Source: Simmondsia chinensis (Eukaryota; Streptophyta; Magnoliopsida; Caryophyllales; Simmondsiaceae). Taken from it: a DNA stretch of 64,000 bases. Made by a program: the position numbers and the translations under genes. Positions 55,387 to 64,000 of the stretch are shown one piece after another. The stretch's first letter is position 1, and the number at the start of each line of letters is the position of its first letter. The notes beneath the pieces were generated by a model. That model did no database searches. It was given only the letters and a program-made list of their open reading frames with translations, and was not told the DNA's origin. The stretch is taken from contig JAGTTD010000016.1 of NCBI GenBank assembly GCA_018398585.1, positions 22,801,212 through 22,865,211 on the forward strand, read 5' to 3'.

Positions 55387-56007
55387 TGAAAAAGAAAACT
55401 TAACAAATCTAGTATGCTAAGATACCAATTTGTGGAGGAAACTTAATGCAGAAGCGTAAACCCTGGAAACTTGATTCGATTCAAATAATATAACTCACGC
55501 AAAACGAGAAGTAAACAAATATATAGAAAGAAAGAACAAAACAAGAACACACAATATTTACGTGGAAACTCCTCTACAATCGAGAGGGGAGAAAACCACG
55601 GGCGGAAATGAAGATTGTTTATTAACTGAACGGAAGAATTACAATGACACTTCCCAAACGAGATATATGGAAGAATTACAATCACTCCCTCTGAACTCTC
55701 GTAGCACTCGAATATCTTGGAGGAATTACGAAATCACATCTTTTTCTTAATGGCGGCTCACCACACTTTTGATTGGATCTGAATTGGAGAAACTTCTCAC
55801 CTAAATCGAAAACCCTAAGCCCTTATTTATAGAAAATAATTAGGGCCGGCACAACAAGGCTCTCGATCGATCGGCACTCAAAACTTCCAAAACACTCCGA
55901 ATCTTTCCTTAAATCACCCGATCGATCGGCATTCCCTCCCGATCGATCGGTGACCACACGGCAGCCCCATATAAAATAAAACAAGTAATTTGAGACATAA
56001 CCTAACA
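55387..56007 (-). repeat. 5' LTR of Copia B
   Basis: Minus-oriented from TGTTAGGTTATG at 56007 to CTTTTTCA at 55387. It has three CGATCGATCGG sites (55863-55950), a TATA-like CTATAAATAAGGGC, and an internal fossil PBS (AATTGGTATCTTAGC, near 55429). Confidence 0.9.
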
Positions 56008-56012
56008 TCAAC

Positions 56013-57160
56013 ATATAACAGAAGATAAATGTATGAACCTGAGTTTGTATTCCTGAAGTACACACAACTATCATATTTACTCCTGAAGAACCCGTTACTA
56101 GTCATAAACTGATCAAACATTTTGTACCACTGCCTAGGTGACTGCCTCAAACCATATAGAGGTCTTTTCAACAAACAAACATGATCTTCCTTACCCTTAA
56201 CAGCGAAGCCTTCAGGAAGATGCATATAAATACTCTCCTCTACCTCACCATGCAAAAATGCAGTTTTCATATCTAACTGCTCAAGCTCTAAATCATGCAT
56301 AGATACTAAAGAAAGTATCGCTCATATGGAACTATGTCTAACAACAGGTGAAAAAATATCATGAAAATCAATACCATGTACCTGATTGTAGCCTTTAGCT
56401 ACTAACTGAGTCTTGTACCTTGCATCTTCCACTCCAGGAATGCCTTCTTTTCGTTTGAAGACCCATTTGCATCCTACAACTTTATTTCCTATTTGAGATT
56501 TGACTAGCTGTCAAGTCTAGTTCTTCTGTAATGACTCCATTTCTTCTTGCATGGCCATTAGCCACTTCACTGAGTCCAATCTGAATACTACCCCTGAATA
56601 TGTAGATGGTTCAGAATCTTCCACTGTTTCAGCTGTAGTCAAGGCATAGACTCTCATCTCCTCATATCCATATCTCTGTGGCGGCCTAATCCATCTTTTT
56701 TCTGCCTTCCATAAGCAATAGTATATTGTCCAACTTGCTGACCTGTTTCTGTTTCATCATTCTCATTAGAAACTTGTACTGGAGGTACCTGTATACTCTC
56801 ATTCTGAACTACCTGCTGCTGATCTGAACTATCTGACTGAATCTGACTCTCATCGGGCTTCTATGCCTGACCCGAATCACGAACTAAGGAGGGCATGTGT
56901 GGCAGATGTATTAGGGCAGACTCATCAAATATAACATTCCTACTAGTCAGAAATTTATGAGATTTTGGATCCCATAAATGAAATTCCTTCACACCTGACG
57001 TATAGCCAAGAAAGATATACTTCTTGGCTCTAGGCTCTAGCTTCCCATCATTCACATAAGCATAAGCAGGACAATCGAAAATTCTTAAATGAGAGTAATC
57101 AGCAGGGGATCCAGACTACACTTCTTCTGGAGTCTTCAACTGAAGCGATGAATGAGGTGA
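56013..57160 (-). pseudogene. RT N-terminal part and post-integrase linker of Copia C
   Basis: From 57100 down: DGKLEPRAKKYIFLGYTSGV, KEFHLWDPKSHKFLTSRNVI, FDESALIHLPHMPSLVRDSG (post-integrase); a stop-ridden acidic linker (56440-56840); then RT: LELEQLDMKTAFLHGEVEES, IYMHLPEGFAVKGKEDHVCL, LKRPLYGLRQSPRQWYKMFD, YDSCVYFRNTNSGSYIYLLL and YV, where B interrupts it. A sense stop separates this from gag-integrase. Confidence 0.88.
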
Positions 57161-57760
57161 TCAGTTCACTAAGTAAAATGCCATGTTAACTGCCTCTACC
57201 CACCATTCTCTCCCTAAACCTGCATTGGATAGCATATATCGAGCCTTCTCCAATGGCGTCCTATTCAGTCTTTCTGCCACTTCGTTCTGTTGAGGTTGAC
57301 ATGTACAAGTCCTGTGTCTGATAATGCCTAGGTTTTCACAGAATTTGAAGAAATCACCCTCAACAAATTCAAGACCATTATCAGTCCTCAACCTCTTTAT
57401 CTGCTTCCCTGGCTGTTTTTCAAGCAGTGTATTCCACTTCTTGAAGACATCATAAACTTCATTTTTCTGCTTAAGAAAATAGACCCAAACTTTTCTTGAA
57501 TAATCATCAGTGAACGTTAGAAGATACCTGGAACCTCCTTTGGAAGCAACTGTGTATGGTCCCCACAAATTTGAATGAACATAATCTAGCGTTCCTTTAG
57601 TATGATGCACTACCTGCTTAAAGCTGACTTTCTTCTGCTTCCCATAGATGCAATGCTCACAGAACTGCATCAGCCCTATAGATTGACCACACAATAAACC
57701 CCTCTTGCTTAGCTCTATCAGACCCTTATCACCCATATGACCCAATCTCATGTGCCACAT
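57161..57760 (-). pseudogene. Integrase of Copia C
   Basis: An open 199-codon frame: [20 protein letters not shown] and [16 protein letters not shown] (zinc-binding region); the core [20 protein letters not shown], where the first catalytic Asp of the HSDLWGP-type motif is Asn; [40 protein letters not shown] (second Asp kept); [20 protein letters not shown] (Glu kept). Its second half lines up with the part absent from A and B. Confidence 0.88.
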
Positions 57761-57764
57761 CTTG

Positions 57765-59032
57765 GTAATATCTAATTCTTACATAGATGTAGAAATAGCC
57801 ACTGACCATGTCACGGTAGAACCTACAAGCTCATACAGGGTTCCTACCCTTCTACCCTTCATCACAATCAATGCAACCACACTTACCCTCATAGCTCCAC
57901 CTTCAACTGTGTACTTGTACCCATTTAACTTAAGGGTACCTAAAGAGATAAGGTTCATTTTCAAGGCTGGGACGTGTCACACGTCGCTAAGTGTCCTAAT
58001 AGTACCATCGAACATCTTAATTTTGATTGTTCCTATACCCATAACTTTACAAGCGGCATCATTGCCCATCAAGACTACTCCACCCTGAATTGACTTGTAT
58101 GTGGTGAACTAGTCTCTATTAGGACAAACATGATAAGAACAACCTGAATCCATGATCCACTTATCCTTGGATCTGGCCCAGGATTCGGTTACTAAAGGAA
58201 CATCAACATCACCCTCATCATCAACTACACTAGCCTCAGCAGACTTACCACCTCTATTATGGTCATGTCTGTTATCTTCTTTCTGCTTATTCTTAAGCTT
58301 ATAACAGTTTTTCTTTATGTGTCATTTCTTGTGAAAAAAGTTACATGACAGATTCTTATGTCTAAACTTAAACCTTGACTTCTTTCCACCATCATACCCT
58401 CTATTCTCAGTTCTACTTCTCACAAACAAACCATTACCAGATTCAATCACAAAGTCAGACAATTCTTTATCTACTTGTTCTTTACTCATTAAGTTCCTCT
58501 TAACTTCATCAATTGTGATAGTTAACCTAACACCATATATCATGCTTTCTATAAAGCCTTTATATGAATTAGAGAGTGAACACAATAACAACATGGTCTG
58601 ATCTTCATCTTTAGGGGCATTATCCAATTCTTTTAACTCTTGAACTATAGAGTTAAATTCATTAATATGGGTCTTAAGAGATGTACCTTCCGACATACGA
58701 AACGTGAATAACTGGCGCTTGACTGCGAGTTTATTGGAGACCGATTTGAAGCAGGACATTCCCTGCAGCTTCTCCCATAACTCCTTAGCGGTTTTCACCT
58801 CTAAGACTTCTATCAGAACATCATCTGTAAGTCACATCTAAATAGCTGTAAGTGCCTTTTCATCTAACTCCTCCCATTATGCTTCGGATAAACTCTCAGG
58901 TTTCTTCTCTTTTCCATCCAGTGCTTTTTTCAAGCCATTATGTGTTAGGAGATCTTTGATGCAGACTTGCCATAAATTGAAACTCCCTTGACCACCAAAC
59001 TTCTCTACTTCAGATTTAATCACTAACGTCAT
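57765..59032 (-). pseudogene. Gag and protease of Copia C
   Basis: Starts at ATG 59030-59032 (MTLVIKSEVEKFGGQGSFNL). Stops occur at about 58879 and in the following 80 bases. The open gag piece 58322-58798 has ELWEKLQGMSCFKSVSNKLA and RNLMSKEQVDKELSDFVIES; a stop falls in the zinc knuckle (CNFFHKK*HIKKNC, first Cys pair partly lost). Then protease KWIMDSGCSYHVCPNRD with a stop, [20 protein letters not shown], and KMNLISLGTLKLNGYKYTVE. Clearly homologous to A/B but more diverged. Confidence 0.85.
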
Positions 59033-59069
59033 AGTACCAAAACGAACAACAAGGGCTCTGATACCCATT

Positions 59070-59513
59070 TGTGTGGAAATACTGAATCCCAAGTACTTAA
59101 TTCGAATCAAATACTACGACCAAATGAGAAGTAATACGGATAAAAGAGAACAAAAAAAAAAAAAAAGAACACACTGATTTACATGGAAACCCCTCTTCAA
59201 TCGAGAGGGGAGAAACCCACAGACGGAAATGGAGACTTTTATTGATTTAAGAATAGAAGAATTACAATTCACTTCTCCCTTTCTCTCTCTCAAGGATGAT
59301 GGCGGTTCACTTTATTTTGGATACAGAACACGTGAACCCCAGGGCTGTATTTATAGCCCAGTGAAAAATAGACTCCCGATCGATGGGTAGACCCTCTTGA
59401 CGCGGGATTTACCTATGTACTTTTCCCGATCGATTGGCTTCTTCTCCCGGTCGATCGGGGTGCTCCCTACTTGCCTCCGCTTAAATCTGAGAATTTGAGG
59501 CATATTCCTAGCA
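59070..59513 (-). repeat. 5' LTR of Copia C
   Basis: Starts TGCTAGGAATATGCCTCAAA at 59513, ends TTTCCACACA at 59070, and is followed by PBS GGTATCAGAGC (GCTCTGATACC on the plus strand, 59055-59065). It has lost part of the CGATCGATCGG region present in the 3' LTR. Confidence 0.85.
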
Positions 59514-59518
59514 GTAAC

Positions 59519-60410
59519 TTATATGAGAAGCAATACAATTATAAAATTAACTATTAAAGCTATATAAAATAGAAAATTATCTCTTATGTATTCTAAAACT
59601 TCAGCATTTATTATCTAAATGCCCAGTTATTTTAATATATACAATAAATTACGCTAAAATATAAAATTTTACCATCTAAGTATATCTTATATGAGAATCT
59701 GGTAAATTCTCATTAAAACTTATAAACTTCGGCGCACTTAGGTTATAAAATTTTTAATATTTCGGGGTGTATCGTTGCATATTGTTAAAACATCATAATA
59801 CCTATATAATAAATGCTCAAATTTTATGGTCCCCAAACGATAACTTCCCAATATCATATTATATAGCTATTGGAAATGATGAAATTTGTTTGTTGGAACA
59901 CTGACATAGCAACATCTGACCTTTATTTAATTACTCGGTCCAATTTTATTTTTTTTTTTTCTATCATTGTGAAGTTAATGGTTTGTATTCCAATTCAATT
60001 CATTTTATTTCAATTAAGATTCACCCAACGATTACCAAGAAAATTTTTGCTTCACTTGAAATCATGACTTCCCTCATTTTAAAAGGGAAGTCATTTTCCT
60101 TCCAATGACGAAGAACCTTTTCCGTCGGAAAGCGTTTCCGCCAATGAATGCACGACAAACAAGGAAAAAATAGAAAATCTATTCCTGAAATCTACTCTTT
60201 GGTCCAGACAAACGGAGCGTAAGTGGCTAAAGATATTCACTCATACGTTTTTTCTATTAAGTGGTTTTGTTGCCCTTAATTTAAGTTATAATTTGACTCG
60301 TTAAACAAATTCTTTATTAGGACTTCCAATATTTTCTTCAATTATATAGAGAAACAACCACTCATGAGAAGAACAACTAGGAGATCTTACAACTACTGGA
60401 TTAATTCTCA
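59519..60410. other. AT-rich intergenic DNA
   Basis: No supported gene or repeat. The open frame 59870-60067 has no recognisable domain. Confidence 0.5.
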
Positions 60411-60411
60411 A

Positions 60412-62050
60412 CTAGGAGTGTATTTGAGCATAGCTAAGCCTGAGCTTATCAGGTTCGAAGCTTAATTTGTTTGCATTATTTTCAGCTTGGAATCACTTTG
60501 ATGCTCACCGAATTAAGAAACTTCGAGCTTGAGCTTGACTCATCAAATACTCAGGCTCGGTTCAGTTGAGATTGTTGGTGCTTGTATAACACGTGTTAAA
60601 GAGATTTTCGCAATAAATTACTTTAGATAAATGATTACAAGTCGCACAAAGCAAAAGAATCAAATACAAACCCCAAGATCTCAGATCTTAACCTGACAAA
60701 ACCGATTTACACAAAACAACCACTTATTACAACTCAAGCCTAGAATAAAATCACCTCTAGGCTTAAGAACTCAACTAAGAACTTCGGATTCTAACTCAGA
60801 AACCAAAGAACTAAGTAAAGATAGAAGTATTCCTCCTTTAGAAGCTGAATTATGTCAAGATCTGAATGCCTAAGACTCGAATCAACAGCAAAGAACTTAG
60901 ATCGCTCTTCACACACCACGAACGGAGCACCACCAGATCTGAACTGAGGCACCACCAGCACGATCCGAGCACCAAGAACACGAAATCACTTTGAATCAAG
61001 GCTCAGGAGGCTGGAACCTTCGAATTTTTGGCTTAGAGGTTTGGGTTTAGGGTTAGAGTTGCTTTGAGAGCCTTAGGGAAATAAATCGCTAAAAGAGAAA
61101 GGGGAGAGGAAGAGAATGATCAAGCCACACCTCTCTAAAACTCTAACAACGGCATTTTATAGCCCTCCAAGCTACAATCTGAGTGCAATCCAATACCTCA
61201 TCACAGCCATCGATTTAGATCGATCTAATGGACATCTTTAACCCACAAAAAGCACAAATTGAGCCTTTAATCTAGTGACACGAGTCGGGGCAGCGAACGG
61301 CTGAGGTTTCACCATGAAAACTTCTTCTACAAGCTTCTCAGAGCAACTGTTAAAAGGAGATAAGATAAGGATGAATAAAGTGAATAGGACAATTGTATAT
61401 TATCTTTTTGGGCAGCAAGTACAATTCGGGCAAGCATAGTACCATTCGGACAGCATTAGTACAACCCCGGGCAAATGTAGTACATGGTACCAGATGTAAT
61501 TAGTACAACAAAGCAAAGGGCAAGTTGGTCAATGTCTCAATGACCCAAATTCATAGTATCTGATTATCAACAAAACGCTGCATTTTACCTTCACTTCATG
61601 AATTAAGTGACGCGTTTTAACCCAATATTTTTCAGATTATTTTAGCTTATTTTAAGCCTAATTTTATAAATCCTATTAGGCATAACCTAAGTCATATATT
61701 TACCAACTATAACAGATATCAAACTAGTTCAACGGGCTCTGAATTAAACTCATGATATTTAGGCACATTTAGGCTAAATCTAGACGCATTTGGTATTACT
61801 TAAGCATTAACCCACCTCAAATTTGGCTCAATTTAGCATACTAACCATTTTCATCGAAATAAGCTTCCTTAATTTCATTTAGCTTCGCAAGTCATAAGTT
61901 TATAAACTCAAGCTTCATTAAGCTAAACGAGCCAATTCAACTCGGCTCCACTCGACTCTGTTTGTTAAACTAAATGAGCCAATTCAGCTCGGCTTGTTAA
62001 GCTGAATAAGCCAAGTTGAAGTGTTTCAAATTTTATGCCTTTACAAGCCC
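60412..62050. repeat. CTCGGCTCG-type dispersed repeat, interrupted by a solo LTR
   Basis: 60412-60572 and 61715-62050 share a composition of AGCTTGAGCTTGACTC, CAGGCTCGGTTCAG, AGCCAATTCAACTCGGCTCC and AAACTAAATGAGCC. Related text occurs at 6010-6120, 26870-27240 and 36890-37010. The two halves are joined across the solo LTR. I cannot name the family. Confidence 0.5.
60573..61714 (-). repeat. Solo LTR (1.1 kb) with near-perfect TSD
   Basis: On the minus strand it runs TGTTATAGTTGGTAAATATA ... ACAAGCACCAACA. Flanks GAGAT (60568-60572) and GATAT (61715-61719) match 4/5. It has a GCTATAAAATGCC TATA-like sequence at about 61151-61163 on the minus strand. Between 61410 and 61510 lies an array of about four imperfect 20-25-base units (AGTACAATTCGGGCAAGCAT, AGTACCATTCGGACAGCATT, AGTACAACCCCGGGCAAATG). 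Confidence 0.75.
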
Positions 62051-62530
62051 AGACTAACTCTTCTAGACCCCCTATTCTCACCTAACTTAAACTACATTTG
62101 CTGAGCATGCGCAATTTCGTGGAAGAGTCAAACAGTCCCATCAAAATTGAAGTAATTGCGAGGACCCATACTCCTAAAAGTTGGACAGTGAGGTCATAGT
62201 CCTTGTAACTGGTGCAAGCTGTCATGTTCCTAGTAAAAGCAAAAACAAAATGGAACGACGTCGAACCAATGTAGTATGTATTACTGACCATAAGTTTCTT
62301 GGGTTTTCGTCTCCTTTTTAAGGGGTTTTTTTTCAAATAAATAACAAGAGAAAAAGACTTTTTTAGCAAAGTATTATATTTTTTAAAAAAATTTAGTAAA
62401 ATATTATAATTCTAAAAATATTTAGCAAACTAATATAGTTTATTGTTCACAAGTGGGCGCACGCTATTTTAGGTGGATTACAAAGGTATAAATACAAAAA
62501 TTAAAAAAAAATTAATAATGGAACGAATAA

Positions 62531-62582
62531 TCTAGTGGTAAAAGTGTCTTTACTTGCTTCTCAAAGTCATAGGTTCAAATCC
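62531..62582 (+). mobile_element. tRNA-like promoter of a candidate SINE
   Basis: TCTAGTGGTAAAAGTG (A-box-like, 62531-62546) and GGTTCAAATCC (B box, 62572-62582) are spaced about as in tRNA-derived SINEs. The cloverleaf is not complete, so this is not a working tRNA gene. Tail and target duplication were not defined. Confidence 0.5.
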
Positions 62583-62688
62583 CCCTTATACCTACTTTTT
62601 CATTACTTTTATTCAATATTTTTTTACACTAATAGTAAAACTTTTATTCAAGTTTTATCTTGGCCCTCTACTCCTCTTTCATATAATA

Positions 62689-62716
62689 CTAGGTTTGTTC
62701 CCGTGCGATGCACGGG
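62689..62716 (-). mobile_element. Helitron 3' terminus
   Basis: On the minus strand the sequence reads CCCGTGC-ATC-GCACGGG (7-bp stem, 62700-62716), seven bases (AACAAAC), CTAG (62689-62692), then T. This is the canonical Helitron 3' end: hairpin, short spacer, CTRR, insertion before T. The body should extend to the right; its 5' TC end was not located in the window. Confidence 0.65.
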
Positions 62717-62939
62717 CGGTATTTATTTATCACTATATTTTATAGCCGAGATTTTTTGCATTGAAATAAACTTTTGTTTGATTAGTTGTCTATAATCTTG
62801 TTCAATTTACATAATTCTCATAGTAGTAATTATCAAAGTTTTCAATCCAAAAGATGACAAAATATATTTCATAATTCAAAAAAATGAAAATATAAACAAC
62901 CTTCACACTATATTAAGTATGAAGCTCATTTTACAAAAG

Positions 62940-63993
62940 TTTGGTGGTGTTCCAAAAAAAAAAAAGTATGGTGTTTGATTTATAATGATTAGAGTATGGC
63001 CCCCCATATTTGTCATAAATTTTGTAATATATTTTATACTTCTCAATATTTATATAATACATTATTTCATGATTAAAGTATGCCATTTAATTTGTCAGAA
63101 TTCATAAAATATATAAATTTTAGAAGTTCAACTTTAAAATATTTTGGGACAAAATTTATGATAATTGTACTTTCATAATTTATATATTTTATTAATTATG
63201 ACAAATTAAAGGTCATACTTTAATTATTATTTTATTATATAGAAGTTCAACTTTGTATTACCTCAAATATTATGAAATTAAACTTTCAAATACAAAGTAT
63301 GTTTAAATATATCAAATAATTCAAATATATTGACTTAAAATATTCTAAAGTTGAACTTCTAAAATTTATGTATTTTATTAATTAACAGAAATTGAAGGGC
63401 ATATTCTCAATAATTATTGTAATACGTTATTTTATGATTGAAAAGTGCCCTTAAATTTTTCATAATTAATAAAATATATAAATTTTATAAGTTCAACTTT
63501 AGAATGTTTTGGAGCAATATATTTGAATTATCTTATTTGTATTCTTTGATATATTTTGTTAAAGTTTAATTACATAAATTATGAAAGTTGAGTTTATAAT
63601 AATTTTGATAAATATATTTTAAAATTTAATTAGTGTATTTTGTGTTTCTCAATTTTAATATGTCATATATTTTTATTTTGATGGAAGTATGATGTTTGAT
63701 AGCTTGGTGGTGTTCCAAAAAAAAGTATAGTGCTTGATTTATAATGATTAGAGTATGTCCCCCATATTTGTCATAAATTTTGTAATACATTTTATACTTC
63801 TCAATATTTATATATAATATATTATTTCATGATTAAAGTATGCCATTTAATTTGTTAGAATTAATAAAATATATAAATTTTAGAAGCTCAACTTTATAAT
63901 ATTTTGGGACAAAATTTATGACAATTATAGAGTCATACTTCAACCACTACAAATCAAATGTTATATTTTTTTTGGGGAACACCCCAAGCCATC
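62940..63993. repeat. AT-rich direct and inverted repeat cluster
   Basis: A block of about 230 bases (TTGGTGGTGTTCC, ATTTATAATGATTAGAGTAT, CCATATTTGTCATAAATTTT, TTAAAGTATGCCATTTAATT) occurs at 62941-63172 and again at 63704-63930. The last 45 bases, reverse complemented (GGCTTGGGGTGTTCCCCAAA), mirror the start of the block (AGCTTGGTGGTGTTCCAAAA at 63700), so 63700-63993 looks like a terminal-inverted-repeat element. Inverted pieces also lie at 63185-63260 and 63345-63410. Confidence 0.65.
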
Positions 63994-64000
63994 AGAGTGG

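Larger units (their letters stand above)
52921..56007 (-). mobile_element. Copia element B, sister of A, gag-protease only
   Basis: LTRs 55387-56007 (5') and 52921-53593 (3') with TSD TCAAC at 52916-52920 and 56008-56012 (5/5). The internal region (about 1.79 kb) has the same order and the same deletion as A. The 3' LTR is about 50 bases longer than the 5' LTR, the difference lying in the CGATCGATCGG array (six against three sites). Confidence 0.93.
42708..59513 (-). mobile_element. Copia element C, split by nested elements D and B
   Basis: C has LTRs at 42708-43190 and 59070-59513 and a minus-strand gag-protease-integrase-RT-RNase H order. Its RT is interrupted twice within about 30 bases. 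Joining 56008-56040, 52891-52920 and the DNA left of 44220 reconstitutes the conserved YVDD neighbourhood: LLLYV before B, and NSLKTMLKSEFEMKDLG after D. Removing D (with its 5-bp duplication) and B (duplication TCAAC) leaves about 5 kb, a normal autonomous Copia size. C is related to A/B in gag and LTR. Many stops show it is dead. Confidence 0.9.

Noticed and set aside
62531..62582. Functional tRNA gene
   Set aside because: A and B boxes are present but acceptor and anticodon stems do not pair.

Overview
This window looks like a repeat-dominated intergenic stretch of a woody eudicot nuclear genome. It is AT-rich, nearly every long coding fragment is retrotransposon-derived, and the one host gene is a plant WI12/WUN1 (SnoaL-like) stress gene on the minus strand at 28.54-29.05 kb with a clear TATA box. 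Chimeric SINEs with a 5S rRNA head and an Au-like 3' part are present. They may help place the species (an Ericales-type plant is my weak guess), but the sequence alone does not fix it.

Layout. 1-4 kb: AT-rich DNA, a Copia scrap and the 3' end of an L1-type LINE with a poly(A) tail. 4.3-5.4 kb: a C-rich solo-LTR-like sequence. 5.45-5.67 kb: a compound microsatellite. 5.7-8.2 kb: three consecutive long-inverted-repeat (fold-back/MULE-like) elements. 8.2-11.2 kb: Copia element 'A', complete with LTRs and TSD but carrying only gag-protease. 11.6-11.9 kb: 5S-headed SINE copy. 12.2-15.1 kb: gag-protease-only Gypsy element 'H' with a perfect TSD. 15.3-20.9 kb: a TRIM ('L') whose 3' LTR is split by Copia 'K'. 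21.7-22.4 and 22.7-23.7 kb: two solo LTRs. 24.6-24.8 kb: full-length 5S-headed SINE with TSD. 25-28 kb: AT-rich DNA. 28.5-29.2 kb: the WI12-like gene. 29.5-32.8 kb: Gypsy 'F'. 32.9-39.06 kb: decayed Copia 'E'. 39.06-40.45 kb: Gypsy fragment 'G'. 40.9-42.2 kb: Copia remnant. 42.7-59.5 kb: a nested complex in which Copia 'C' is interrupted inside its reverse-transcriptase YVDD region by Copia 'D' (plus strand, 2.2-kb LTRs) and by Copia 'B' (minus strand, sister of A). 60.6-61.7 kb: a solo LTR with TSD. 62.5-64 kb: a tRNA-like SINE candidate, a Helitron 3' terminus and an AT-rich direct/inverted repeat cluster.

Three observations seem most worth following. (1) A SINE family with a complete 5S rRNA head joined to an Au-like body has two long copies and two very short 5'-truncated copies, and the well-bounded ones have target-site duplications. 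(2) Elements A and B have TSDs and share the same internal deletion, so a gag-protease-only lineage appears to have been mobilised in trans; C is a related, formerly autonomous family. (3) In A/B compared with C, and apparently again in D compared with E, the LTR extends past an old primer-binding site that now lies fossilised inside the LTR, with a new PBS downstream.

Most boundaries were read by eye from LTR comparison and TSDs. No alignment or database search was run, so percentages, ages and family names need confirmation.
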